38,641 bases of DNA from Symploca sp. SIO2E9 (GCA_010692645.1 JAAHGS010000052.1:1-38641); one strand, 5' to 3'; counted from the stretch's first letter, positions 10,298 through 18,999 are shown. Numbers and translations are program-made. Notes: generated from the letters alone by a model not told the origin.

Positions 10298-10558
10298 TTG
10301 CCTGCTGTCAAGACAAAAATTTTTCGGAGTCCTGATTTGACAAAGCTTGACCGCCGAAACATGGTTCTGAAAATTCGCGATCACCTGCGTGAAATTAGTT
10401 TGCAAGGGGTAACAGTGCAAAAGCGATCGCTCTATTCCATCATGCAGCGATCTTTACCAGCAATCGATGCAGAGACAGAAACTGAACTTGCTGTTCTTGA
10501 AAACTTGTTTGGAGAATATAATTTTCCTGATGCTAACTACCAGAATCAGAAATATTGA
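10298..10558 (+). CDS. unrecognised small ORF, possibly part of a broken gene
   Basis: This frame opens with TTG at 10298 and gives 86 residues; the first ATG is at codon 22, NMVLKIRDHLREIS. Mostly helical, with alternating basic and hydrophobic residues (RSLYSIMQRSLPAI, ETETELAVLENLFGEYNF). No signal peptide or membrane segment. An overlapping frame at 10224-10340 encodes 38 residues beginning MEPEQLEEFLKKIQKLQ, which looks like the N-terminus of another protein and ends abruptly. The two could be one gene split by a frameshift or deletion, in line with the neighbouring helicase remnant. I do not recognise the family and assign no function. Confidence 0.35.
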   Translation: MPAVKTKIFRSPDLTKLDRRNMVLKIRDHLREISLQGVTVQKRSLYSIMQRSLPAIDAETETELAVLENLFGEYNFPDANYQNQKY

Positions 10559-10643
10559 AGTCTTGGAGCGAGTAGGGGTCATCATCTATGAAAGAGTGCA
10601 TAGTCTTTCTTTTATAGTTATGAAAAGAGCGACGCTATCTCAA

Positions 10644-10709
10644 ATATATTTTTTTAGTGAAGAAAATATATTTTTTTAGTAAAGCAAATATATTTTTTTA
10701 GTAAAGCAA
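10644..10709. repeat. three tandem copies of a 22-bp T-rich unit
   Basis: The unit ATATATTTTTTTAGTAAAGC + AA repeats three times (10644-10665, 10666-10687, 10688-10709). Copies 2 and 3 are identical; copy 1 differs at two positions (GTGAAGAA instead of GTAAAGCA). Each carries a run of seven T. Confidence 0.85.
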
Positions 10710-10811
10710 ATTATCAATCATCCAAAACTAAGAGTAATTAATGAATAAATGTTAAAAACATATATTGGTTGCGAGATATACATTTCGGAGTTATAGTGAG
10801 CAATCAAAATA

Positions 10812-10842
10812 CCTCCAAGTCTTGCTGCAAAAAGACTTGAGG
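10812..10842 (+). terminator. stem-loop, possible terminator
   Basis: CCTC-AAGTCTT pairs with AAGACTT-GAGG (one unpaired C) around an 8-base loop, giving an 11-bp stem followed by CGTTTTAG. The T-tract is short, so termination is plausible but weak. It may equally work on the minus strand, where TATTTT follows. Confidence 0.4.
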
Positions 10843-11114
10843 CGTTTTAGTATTCCTGGTTTTACCTGGTCTTGTAAGCAATTCATAAATTATATTTAAA
10901 CTTCCTAATGCCCAAACCTAATCAACTGCTAAGAGTCATTAGGTGATTTCCTCTTGAAGCGATAGTTAATATGAATATAAAGTACTCAATTAGAGATACT
11001 TAAGACCAGTCAACCAATCAACATATTTACTGAATATATAGGTGCATTTACTCGTCCAATTTCCCTAAAAACAGACTGAATACACATTAGTCAAACTCAT
11101 ACAAGCAAAGACCA

Positions 11115-13256
11115 ATGGAAGTAGAACTAAACCTCAATCCAGAAACACAACTAGTTACAGTTGATGACCCCTCACCAACCATCTCCGTGCAATGGGACCG
11201 TGCCGTTCAACAAGCCGTAATCAACACCGCCGTTGGTCCGACCGTCGCCTCTCGCGCCTATGGCATGGTACACACTGCCATCTTTGACGCTTGGGCAGCC
11301 TATGACCCCGTTGCGATCGCCACTCAACTAGGAGACCAACTGCAACGTCCTGAGAGCGAGAACACCGATGCCAACAAATCTGAGGCAATGAGCTTCGCCG
11401 CTTATCGCGTTCTCTCAGAACTATTCCCCAGCGAAGTCGGTATTTTTGATGATTTAATGGCTCAACTGGGCTTTGACCCCAGCAACACCACAGACGACAC
11501 CACCACTGCCGCAGGCATCGGTAACGTCTCAGCCGAAGCTCTACTCGAATTCCGCCGTCAAGATGGCTCCAACCAACTCGGTGATGACCCCAACAGTAAC
11601 GGCACTCCCTATTCTGATACTACCGGCTACCAACCAGTTAACACTTCTGATCAAATCGTCGATATCGAGCAATGGACAGCCGAAAGAGTACCCATTGACT
11701 CACCAGATGCCCAAATTCAGAACTTCCTCACACCTCAGTGGGGTGAAGTGACACCCTTTGGTCTTGAATCCGGTGACCAACTGCGTCCAGAAGCACCCGA
11801 ACCTTTCCTACTGGTAGACGGGGAAGTTGACCTGCAAGCAGGTACCATTACCCTCTCAGATGGCTCTGTGGTTGAGATTAGCGAAGATATCGTCGGCACA
11901 ATCATCAATCCCGAATTTATCCAACAAACTGAAGATGTGGTTGAAGCCAGCGCCAATCTCACCGATGAGCAAAAGCTGGTGGCAGAATTCTGGGAAGACG
12001 GTGGCGGCACTTCCTTCCCTCCTGGTACTTGGATGACCTTCGGACAATTTGCCTCGGCACGAGATGATAACTCCCTCGATGATGACGCCAAACTCTTCTT
12101 TAGTCTTGGTAATGCCGTCTTTGATGCTGGTGTTGCCACCTGGGAAGCCAAAACCTACTACAATTATGTGCGTCCTGTCAGGGCTGTTCGCTCCCTCGGT
12201 GAACTGGGTTTAATTGGAGAGTTTAACGAGGAACTAGGCGGTTATGCCATCGAGGCTTGGGCTGGTCCAGAGCAAGGAACCCAGACGATTTTGGCAACTG
12301 AGTTCACCACCTATCAAACACCAGGGAGTGATCCTTCTCCACCCTTTGCTGAGTATACCTCTGGACACAGTGCCTTCAGTGCCTCAGGGGCGACAATTCT
12401 GGAATTATTGACTGGTTCTGATCAATTCGGTGCTTCTGTCAGTTTTGAGCCTGGGGAGTCTCATTTTGAACCTGGCTTTACCCCCGAGCAGGAAATGACT
12501 TTAGCTTGGAATACTTTCTCCGAAGCTGCTGATGAAGCTGGTCTTTCCCGCATGTACGGTGGGATTCACTTTGAAGATGGTGATCTTAATGGTCGCACCT
12601 TAGGGGAAGAAGTTGGTTTGGAGGTGTTTGAGCAAGCACAGTTCTTCATTCAAGGGGGAGAGTCAACGGATTTCTTGTTTGGAACTGGAGATGGTGAGGA
12701 GTTAGTTGGTAGTGAGCTAGATGAGACGATTTACGCCCGTGCTGGTGATGATACTGTTGCTGGTGGCTTGGGTGATGACCTAATCTTCGGTGGTGATGGA
12801 GAAGATGTGCTGCGCGGGGACCTCAATCAGCGTAACTCTGGCGGCACAGTTGGTGGTAATGATACCATCGACGGTGGTCAAGGTAATGACCGCATTGGCG
12901 GTAAGGCTGGCAATGATTACCTGTTTGGGGATGAGGGTGATGATTCACTTTGGGGTGATGAGGGTGATGATTTACTGCGCGGTGGCGTTGGTGACGATAC
13001 CTTAACTGGAGATAATTCTTCTGGTGGTCGTGGTAGCGATATTTTTGTACTGGCTGTGGGTGAAGGTACTGACACCATTGTTGATTTCGAGATTGGTGAG
13101 GATTTGATTGGTTTAGCAGATGATATAACCTTTGGTCAGCTTTCAATTGCTGCAGATAGTGGTAACACTTTAATTGCTTTTGAAGATGAGACTTTGGCAA
13201 TCTTAAACAATGTCAATACCAGTGAGTTGACAGAGGCTTCTTTTAGCGTTGTTTAA
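11115..13256 (+). CDS. vanadium-dependent haloperoxidase with RTX calcium-binding tail
   Basis: Vanadium haloperoxidases use vanadate and hydrogen peroxide to oxidise halides to hypohalite; the fold is that of PAP2 phosphatases. This 713-residue protein shows the vanadate-site motifs in order. KTYYNYVRPVRAVRS near 345 supplies the Lys and Arg, EYTSGHSAFSASGA near 415 supplies Ser-Gly-His, and RMYGGIHFEDG near 480 supplies the last Arg and His. The region from about 520 to 640 is a row of glycine-aspartate nonapeptides (AGDDTVAGG, GDDLIFGGDGED, GNDYLFGDEGDD, GDDLLRGGVGDD), typical of calcium-bound RTX proteins. No N-terminal signal peptide is visible, so export would be by a type I secretion system, none of which is in the window. 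Chloride or bromide specificity cannot be read. It appears monocistronic. Confidence 0.9.
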   Translation: MEVELNLNPETQLVTVDDPSPTISVQWDRAVQQAVINTAVGPTVASRAYGMVHTAIFDAWAAYDPVAIATQLGDQLQRPESENTDANKSEAMSFAAYRVLSELFPSEVGIFDDLMAQLGFDPSNTTDDTTTAAGIGNVSAEALLEFRRQDGSNQLGDDPNSNGTPYSDTTGYQPVNTSDQIVDIEQWTAERVPIDSPDAQIQNFLTPQWGEVTPFGLESGDQLRPEAPEPFLLVDGEVDLQAGTITLSDGSVVEISEDIVGTIINPEFIQQTEDVVEASANLTDEQKLVAEFWEDGGGTSFPPGTWMTFGQFASARDDNSLDDDAKLFFSLGNAVFDAGVATWEAKTYYNYVRPVRAVRSLGELGLIGEFNEELGGYAIEAWAGPEQGTQTILATEFTTYQTPGSDPSPPFAEYTSGHSAFSASGATILELLTGSDQFGASVSFEPGESHFEPGFTPEQEMTLAWNTFSEAADEAGLSRMYGGIHFEDGDLNGRTLGEEVGLEVFEQAQFFIQGGESTDFLFGTGDGEELVGSELDETIYARAGDDTVAGGLGDDLIFGGDGEDVLRGDLNQRNSGGTVGGNDTIDGGQGNDRIGGKAGNDYLFGDEGDDSLWGDEGDDLLRGGVGDDTLTGDNSSGGRGSDIFVLAVGEGTDTIVDFEIGEDLIGLADDITFGQLSIAADSGNTLIAFEDETLAILNNVNTSELTEASFSVV

Positions 13257-13509
13257 GATTATTTAGAAAATTGTAATATCTTTTTCTCTCAACCTGCAAC
13301 CTATAACTTATTTCTATTGATTTTCCAGCCAGGCATAAGGCTTGACAAAATTTAAAATCTGTTGCATTTTAAGAGAAATTGGTATAGTCTAATTTATAAA
13401 GGGAGCAACTCCAATCTCAATAAGTTCTAATTTTGTATTGGAGGCTCCCTATATCGCGAAACTGAACCTTAAAGGATATAGATTTCACGATATTAGAGGG
13501 GGTAAAGAC
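13257..13509. other. intergenic region upstream of the membrane Fe-S protein
   Basis: A TATAGT box at 13383-13388 could be a -10 element, with only imperfect -35 candidates (TTGCAT at 13362-13367 is 15 bases upstream, TTGACA at 13342-13347 is 35 bases upstream). The assignment is weak. No terminator is seen for the haloperoxidase gene. Confidence 0.3.
13496..13502 (+). promoter_or_regulatory. ribosome binding site deciding the start at 13510
   Basis: GAGGGGG lies 7 bases before the ATG at 13510. It favours this ATG over the in-frame TTG at 13438, which has no such sequence and adds 24 residues without family resemblance. Confidence 0.7.
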
Positions 13510-15222
13510 ATGTTTATTAGAGTTCCAGAAAGAAATATGCACCTGCTCCGTTGGGTGCTAGTGATTAGTTGGCTATTATTAATTTTTTCTTTGTTTTATG
13601 ACCCAATCTCGACCACACTAACCGATCCTAATAACCTACTTAGCCCTTTGCGCGATGGTCTGATTAGCCGAGAACCATGCGTACTAGTGCAGGGAAAGTG
13701 CCTCGTTGAAGAACCTTATCAAGTTGGGGCAAGGATTTTCTGGGGTATGGTTGTCCCCTGTGCAATTATGATTGTTTTAGTTTTCGGTCATGAAACTTGG
13801 CGGCGTATCTGTCCTCTTTATTTTTTATCACAAATACCCAGAGCATTAGGCTTAAAACCCTTACTAAATATCGACAAAAATCGCTGGTTAACCAAAAATC
13901 ACTTCTATCTACAATTTACCCTGTTTTTTATCGGATTAAACTGCCGAATTCTGTTTGTTAATTCTGATCGTCTAGTTCTAGCACTGTTTCTCCTCTTAAC
14001 CATTATCTCTGCAGTGACCATGGTTTTCCTCTACGGCGGCAGAAGTTGGTGCCATTATGTATGTCCCTTTGGCATGGTGCAGACAGTCTTTACAGGACCG
14101 AGGGGTTTGTTGGGAACTAAAGCTCACCAAGCGCCACCAAGAACTATTACTCAGTCGATGTGCCGCAGTGTAGATACAACTACAGGTAAAGAAAAAAGTG
14201 CCTGTATCAGTTGTAAATCTCCTTGCATGGATATAGATTCAGAAAAAGCCTACTGGAATCAACTAAGTAAACCGGGACGGAGATTTGTACAATACGGCTA
14301 TTTAGGTCTGGTAATTGGATATTTTGCTTACTACTGGTTATATGCTGGTAATTTCGATTACTATCTTTCCGGTGCTTGGACTCATGAAACCAGTCAATTA
14401 GCAACTCTTTTCAGTCCAGGTTTTTACATTTTTGAGCAGCCGATAGCTATTCCTAAGCTGGTGGCAACACCCTTAACCTTGGCTCTTTTTGTGGTCGTAA
14501 GTTATTTGATCTGCACTCAATTAGAAAAAGTAACCAGAGCCTATGTGAGAAGGAGAAATCCGGCTACCAGTCCCGAGCAAGTATTGCACAGAGTCTTTTC
14601 AGTTTGCACCTTTTTGGCCTTTAATATTTTCTTCATCTATGGAGGTCGTCCAGAAATTATGCGTTTCCCGATAGCGCTGCAATTTCTGTTTCAGAGTTTT
14701 GTGGTATTGGTGAGTAGTATTTGGCTTTACCGAACCTGGGGTCGCAGTAATCAAAAGTATACCAATGAGAGTCTGGCTAATAGCTTCCGCCGTCAACTCA
14801 AAAAGTTTCCCATCAATTTTTTCCGGTTTTTGGAAGGTCGTTCTCTCAATAGTCTCAAACCTGATGAACTTTACGTTCTCGCTAAAATTCTGCCTAATTT
14901 CACTCGACAAGAGTATTTCTCCATCTACAAAGGAGTCCTCCAAGAAACACTAGAGGCAAGACGCCTTAATGCTGCCAACAGTCTCGAAGCACTTGAATCA
15001 ATGCGGCAAAAACTTAGCCTGAGCGAGAAGGAGCATTATCAAGCTTTAACAGAACTGAGTACAGAGAATCCATATCTGCTTTATGTTTCCTCTCGGCAGT
15101 CCCCATTTATTGAGCGCAGGCAACCGAGATTCTCTGAACAGTTACCTCTATCAGAAGAACCCACACAACTGAGAAAGTCCCAACAGGCCAGTTCAAATTC
15201 AGAGCGCACTGAACTTAGATGA
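13510..15222 (+). CDS. membrane-bound Fe-S protein (NapH/Fer4_5-like polyferredoxin)
   Basis: The 570-residue protein looks like a membrane electron-transfer protein of the NapH/NosR/MauN type. Hydrophobic helices lie near residues 15-35, 75-95, 133-150, 158-180, 260-280 and 320-345, with two more near 380-420. Two paired cysteine-proline motifs sit at helix ends, WRRICPLYFLSQ near 100 and WCHYVCPFGMVQ near 183. A cytosolic-type cluster loop, MCRS then SACISCKSPCMD, lies near 218-240. This spacing (C, then CxxCxxxC) departs from the standard CxxCxxCxxxCP ferredoxin motif. An extra pair, EPCVLVQGKC, lies in the first loop. The C-terminal 170 residues are soluble, basic and partly helical. The partner is probably the FHA-reductase-ferredoxin gene 236 bases downstream. 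Substrate and direction of electron flow are unknown. Confidence 0.7.
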   Translation: MFIRVPERNMHLLRWVLVISWLLLIFSLFYDPISTTLTDPNNLLSPLRDGLISREPCVLVQGKCLVEEPYQVGARIFWGMVVPCAIMIVLVFGHETWRRICPLYFLSQIPRALGLKPLLNIDKNRWLTKNHFYLQFTLFFIGLNCRILFVNSDRLVLALFLLLTIISAVTMVFLYGGRSWCHYVCPFGMVQTVFTGPRGLLGTKAHQAPPRTITQSMCRSVDTTTGKEKSACISCKSPCMDIDSEKAYWNQLSKPGRRFVQYGYLGLVIGYFAYYWLYAGNFDYYLSGAWTHETSQLATLFSPGFYIFEQPIAIPKLVATPLTLALFVVVSYLICTQLEKVTRAYVRRRNPATSPEQVLHRVFSVCTFLAFNIFFIYGGRPEIMRFPIALQFLFQSFVVLVSSIWLYRTWGRSNQKYTNESLANSFRRQLKKFPINFFRFLEGRSLNSLKPDELYVLAKILPNFTRQEYFSIYKGVLQETLEARRLNAANSLEALESMRQKLSLSEKEHYQALTELSTENPYLLYVSSRQSPFIERRQPRFSEQLPLSEEPTQLRKSQQASSNSERTELR

Positions 15223-15313
15223 GCAGATCACAATAAGACTTTAGCAATGCCCCACAACTAATAATGGCTCTACCGAACTTAGTATGGTAAAAATCGCTCA
15301 AACCCCAACGAAG

Positions 15314-15378
15314 CCTTGTTTGGCAATAATTTTTCTAAAAAGCAAGCTATCAAAAACTCAAGCTCTTGCCAAATAAGG
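15314..15378. other. 13-bp stem-loop between the two electron-transfer genes
   Basis: Bases 15314-15326 (CCTTGTTTGGCAA) pair fully with 15366-15378 (TTGCCAAATAAGG), with one G-U wobble and a 39-base loop. It is followed by TTTTCAGG, so it could be a weak terminator, an RNA-processing site or a stabilising structure that sets different levels of the two genes. Confidence 0.5.
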
Positions 15379-15458
15379 TTTTCAGGACATCAATCCTCAT
15401 AGTTTTACATAGCAGGTTGGGTAGAACCCTAATAATTAATAATTAGGCTTAGAAGACG

Positions 15459-17174
15459 ATGAAAATTAAAACGCTCAATTCTCAAACCGGCGAGTTTCAG
15501 GAAAAAGTCATAGCAACAAATGATATCACTACAGGTGAGTGGCTCATTGGTCGCCATCCTAGCTGTGATCTTATTCTCAACTGCCCTTTCGTCAGTCGCA
15601 TACACGGCAGAATTGTACTCAAGCAGGGGCAATTTTATTTTACAGACCTCGGCAGTGCAGACGGCTCACAGATCAATAACCAAGTAGTTGAGATTAACCA
15701 AAGCTATCTCCTCAAGCCCTGTGATTTGATTCGCATCGGCGCATGTATTGTAACGATTCCACCAGTTTCATGTGACGATGATGATCCAAAGCTCCAGCTA
15801 CTAGACAAAAAAGTTGCACTAGGGGCTTCAACCCAGAGGAGAGAGTGGACAAAGGGTGAGATTACAGTCCGTTGTTCGAGAGTGATTGATCAAACTGATG
15901 ACGTGAAGACTTTTGTCTTTGTTGCTGAGCCTGCGGTGCTGTTCAACTACCAGCCAGGGCAATTTGTCACTCTTGAATTACCCATAGATGGTCAGAAAAT
16001 TAAGCGTCCTTACTCCATTTCTTCCACGCCTTCGCGTCCCCATACTTTAGAGATTACCGTCAAGCGAGTTCCAACTCCAGTTGAGATTCCTGATGCCCTG
16101 CCTGGTATAGCTTCAAACTGGTTACACGATAACATCACTGTTGGCTCCCAGCTCAAATTAAGTGGTCCGATGGGTAAGTTCACCCATCTGGCGAATCCTT
16201 CACAGAAGCTACTACTAATTTCAGCTGGTGTTGGGATCACACCGATGATCTCAATGTCACGGTGGATTTACGACACGGCAGCGGATATAGATGTTGTCTT
16301 CTTTCATAGTGCTCGCACACCGCGCGATATTATTTTCCGTTCAGAATTGGAATTGATGGCAGCACAGTGCTCCAATTTTCAGCTGGCAGTTACTACTACT
16401 GGAAAAAAACGAACTTCAGCTTGGCTTGGCTATAGAGGCAGACTAAATCAATCCATGCTGCAAGGGATTGCCCCTGATTTTCAGGAGCGCACGGTTTATG
16501 TCTGTGGGCCTGATAAATTTATGCAAGAAATTAAATCAATGCTGGAAGAGCTTCAATTCCCGATGCAAAATTACTACCAAGAAAGTTTTGGCTCTCCTAA
16601 AAAGGCTAAAAAATTGCCAACAAAAGCAGCGGAATCAGTGAGCAATGCCAATGAGCTGCAACCAACAGAGGTTTCTTTGCCTGTAGCCGAGAGCAAGTTG
16701 CCTGCAGAGATTGCACTTGTTGAGCTATCGGGAGTTGTTCATCAGCTAGGCAACTACGCTAGCACAGTCTTAAAGGGGGTTAGCCAAGATACTACTCCCT
16801 ATTCATTACCAAGGTCTCGCCGTGAGATCTGTACCAGTGTCTCTAAGACGATGATCAAGGACAATCTACCCTCATCAGCAGATGTCGTCTCACCGCCAGC
16901 ACCTACTTCAACCTTGGTCTCCTCACAACCAGTTGTTTTCTTTGCCAAGTCTGGTAAAGAGGTTGTCTTTAATGACGAGGATTCAATCCTAGAAGTGGCT
17001 CAACAACAAGGTATTGATCTTCCCTGTGCCTGCCAGATGGGAGCTTGTGGTACCTGTAAGCAAGTTTTGCTAGAAGGAAAGGTAACTTATGATGGTCAAG
17101 ACCCTGAATGTGAGCCAGGTTATGTTCTTACTTGTATCGCTAAACCCGAAGGGCGAGTGGTGATTGAGGCTTGA
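15459..17174 (+). CDS. FHA domain - FNR-like flavoreductase - 2Fe-2S ferredoxin fusion
   Basis: Three domains in 571 residues. An FHA phosphothreonine-binding domain comes first (about 20-105) with GRHPSCD near 31, SRIHGR near 46 and DLGSADGSQINN near 63; such domains dock onto Thr-phosphorylated partners. An FAD/NAD(P)H reductase of the ferredoxin-reductase/Hcr type follows (about 125-375) with RPYSIS near 182, GVGITPM near 255 and YVCGPDKFM near 346. After a linker of about 110 polar residues comes a plant-type ferredoxin (about 490-571) with CQMGACGTC near 524 and the fourth Cys in VLTC near 561, all four ligands present. It is a self-contained NAD(P)H-to-ferredoxin chain with a phospho-dependent docking module. 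The membrane Fe-S protein upstream is the likely electron partner. The ATG is preceded by GCTTAGAAGACG; the ribosome site is weak. Confidence 0.88.
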   Translation: MKIKTLNSQTGEFQEKVIATNDITTGEWLIGRHPSCDLILNCPFVSRIHGRIVLKQGQFYFTDLGSADGSQINNQVVEINQSYLLKPCDLIRIGACIVTIPPVSCDDDDPKLQLLDKKVALGASTQRREWTKGEITVRCSRVIDQTDDVKTFVFVAEPAVLFNYQPGQFVTLELPIDGQKIKRPYSISSTPSRPHTLEITVKRVPTPVEIPDALPGIASNWLHDNITVGSQLKLSGPMGKFTHLANPSQKLLLISAGVGITPMISMSRWIYDTAADIDVVFFHSARTPRDIIFRSELELMAAQCSNFQLAVTTTGKKRTSAWLGYRGRLNQSMLQGIAPDFQERTVYVCGPDKFMQEIKSMLEELQFPMQNYYQESFGSPKKAKKLPTKAAESVSNANELQPTEVSLPVAESKLPAEIALVELSGVVHQLGNYASTVLKGVSQDTTPYSLPRSRREICTSVSKTMIKDNLPSSADVVSPPAPTSTLVSSQPVVFFAKSGKEVVFNDEDSILEVAQQQGIDLPCACQMGACGTCKQVLLEGKVTYDGQDPECEPGYVLTCIAKPEGRVVIEA

Positions 17175-17260
17175 GTTTCGATTGCTTAAGAGGAAACTTA
17201 TTGACGGGGAACTTCTTAACATCCAAATCCCCCTGTTCCCTGTTCCCTTTTTTCACTGAA

Positions 17261-18460
17261 CTACTCAGTTGCCGCTTTGGCAATTGCTTCTAGCTGCAAC
17301 CCTTGAGGATAAGCACCTTCAGCTTTAATACGCTTGATTTGGGCATTTGAAATGGGCAGATTTAGCTTCCTGGCAATTGCGCCGACAATATCGCCGCGAT
17401 CAATTACACCAGCAACAGTCCCTGCTGGAGAGAGAACGGTTATACAATTAAGTTGATCTACTTCCAGGCGTTGAATCACCTTGGCCAGGGAGGTTTTCTC
17501 CTCAACTGCCGAGATTTCCGACAAGGGGTGTACTATACTCTCAATAGTCTGAGTTTCCCAACGACTACGTTCGATAAAATGTAAATCCTCAATTACAACT
17601 AGACCGCGATAACGTCCGTCTGTTGTAGCATAGTATGGCATTAGTGTCTGTACATCGGCAAGTATATACTCATCGGCAAAGGAACGTAGTGTCTGTTTAG
17701 CATCTACTACCCGAAAGTCGCGAGTCATAGCGTCTGATGCCTTGAGCTGTAGTATAGTTTCCTGTAGAGTTGTCAGTTGGTCGTAGGCGCTGGCATTGCG
17801 TAGAACAAACCCACCAATCAGGGCAATCCAAATCAGACCCAGTTGGCGGGTTAACAGGGCTAGTCCTAATCCCATAACCATCGCCAATGTACCCAGAACT
17901 TTACCAGTTTTTGCTGCCCAGCGCACTCCCTGAAATCGGTTGCCAGTTAGCTTCCACACTGCTGCTTTCAAAACTTGTCCGCCATCGAGAGGTAAACCGG
18001 GAATTAAGTTAAATAGCGCTAGGATCAGATTAATGCTCGCTAGGTTAGAGGCGACCAAATGTACCGTACCAGTAGTGGAAAACACCATCGTCAGCAGGTG
18101 AAATAGCCCAAATAAGATTAGGCTTACCAGTGGTCCAGCAATTGCCACTTGAAAAGCTTCGCCAGGAGTTTTAGATTCCCTTTCAATGGAGGCAACCCCA
18201 CCGAAGAGAAATAGGGTAATGGAGTTAACCTTAATGCCCTGCGATCGCGCTGCTAAACTATGACCCAACTCGTGTAAAATTACTGAACTAAACAGCAATA
18301 GTGCCATTACCAAGCCAGTAATCCAAGCTGCTAGAGAACGCAAGCTGGAGTCAATATCTCCAGCATTGATTATGGTCACAAAGACTAAGATAAAGAACCA
18401 CGAAGGGTCTAAAAATAGCGGGATTCCCAATAAAGAGCCAATTCGCCTGCCTGATTGCAT
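17261..18460 (-). CDS. site-2 protease family (M50) zinc metalloprotease with CBS domains
   Basis: Intramembrane metalloproteases of this group cut transmembrane regulators. The 399-residue protein has the zinc-binding HELGHS near residue 61 in a hydrophobic helix (VILHELGHSLAARSQG). The second zinc motif NLIPGLPLDGGQVL is near 150. Membrane segments surround both. The C-terminal third holds two CBS modules (about 250-380), which in relatives bind adenine nucleotides and may sense energy state. The ATG at 18458-18460 is chosen because AGGA lies 7 bases upstream (18468-18471) and because MQSGRRIGSLLGIPLF is the usual start of the family. The frame from 18487 would add nine unrelated residues. 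Substrate unknown. Confidence 0.9.
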   Translation of the reverse strand: MQSGRRIGSLLGIPLFLDPSWFFILVFVTIINAGDIDSSLRSLAAWITGLVMALLLFSSVILHELGHSLAARSQGIKVNSITLFLFGGVASIERESKTPGEAFQVAIAGPLVSLILFGLFHLLTMVFSTTGTVHLVASNLASINLILALFNLIPGLPLDGGQVLKAAVWKLTGNRFQGVRWAAKTGKVLGTLAMVMGLGLALLTRQLGLIWIALIGGFVLRNASAYDQLTTLQETILQLKASDAMTRDFRVVDAKQTLRSFADEYILADVQTLMPYYATTDGRYRGLVVIEDLHFIERSRWETQTIESIVHPLSEISAVEEKTSLAKVIQRLEVDQLNCITVLSPAGTVAGVIDRGDIVGAIARKLNLPISNAQIKRIKAEGAYPQGLQLEAIAKAATE

Positions 18461-18648
18461 CCAATTTTCCTGCTTTCCGACACACATACCAGCATAGATG
18501 ATGGTTCCCAGGAAGAGTGAACTACCTACACTTTAGGGGAAGCAGGGGAAGCCGAGAAGCCGAGAAGACTAGAGGTGTCTGCACCCATAACAAACATTAT
18601 GACTGATGCGTTATGGATAGTTCATCGTTGAATGCTATCAACAATCAA

Positions 18649-18669
18649 CCATGAACCATGAACCATGAA
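18649..18669. repeat. heptamer tandem repeat (CCATGAA)x3
   Basis: Three perfect copies of CCATGAA lie between the protease gene and psaK, within a 260-base region that also has GCCGAGAA twice near 18551-18566. No gene is present there. Confidence 0.8.
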
Positions 18670-18720
18670 CTAATTGGGTAGTTGGTTTTCCTGCTACAAA
18701 AAACTTACACAAAGCTGATG

Positions 18721-18999
18721 TTACAGGACTCCTCCGTTGGTTAGTCCTAAGATCATGCCAGCACCAAGAATGTGACCAAAGCTAGTTGTTGCTAAGAGTT
18801 CAGGAATCCCAAATTTGGTAAATAGGGCTGGTTTGGAACCTGGTAAATCTGGACCTTGGCCAGGATTTTTAATGGCGTAGTAACCAACGGCAATGGCAAA
18901 CAGATTGCACAAAACCATCACCAGCCCTATTGTAGGCGTCCACTCTGCTGTGGGAGGAACATTGCTCTGAACGACAGCTAAGAAAAGTGAGTTAAGCAC
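18721..18999 (-). CDS. psaK: photosystem I reaction centre subunit PsaK
   Basis: PsaK is a small two-helix subunit at the edge of photosystem I that binds chlorophyll and helps connect antennae. The 92 residues match the family: a short leader MLNSLFLAVVQS, then PPTAEWTPTIGLVM, a first helix (VMVLCNLFAIAVGYYAI), a loop KNPGQGPDLPG, and a second helix (LLATTSFGHILGAGMILGL). The start is GTG at 18997-18999 with no clear Shine-Dalgarno sequence. No other in-frame start keeps the leader. It is divergent from trpF. PsaK is restricted to oxygenic phototrophs, which fixes the organism as a cyanobacterium. Confidence 0.96.
   Translation of the reverse strand: MLNSLFLAVVQSNVPPTAEWTPTIGLVMVLCNLFAIAVGYYAIKNPGQGPDLPGSKPALFTKFGIPELLATTSFGHILGAGMILGLTNGGVL

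Larger units (their letters stand above)
10559..11114. other. long intergenic stretch before the haloperoxidase gene
   Basis: AT-rich and without a credible gene. It holds the 22-bp repeat (10644-10709) and a stem-loop at 10812-10842. The remaining 270 bases before the haloperoxidase start must contain its promoter, but no clear -35/-10 pair or ribosome binding site was seen. Confidence 0.55.

Noticed and set aside
10644-10709. CRISPR array
   Set aside because: The 22-bp units are contiguous with no unique spacers, and no cas genes are present.
12823-13200. 125-codon minus-strand frame rich in His and Gln
   Set aside because: Produced by the opposite strand of the glycine-aspartate RTX repeats; composition is an artefact.
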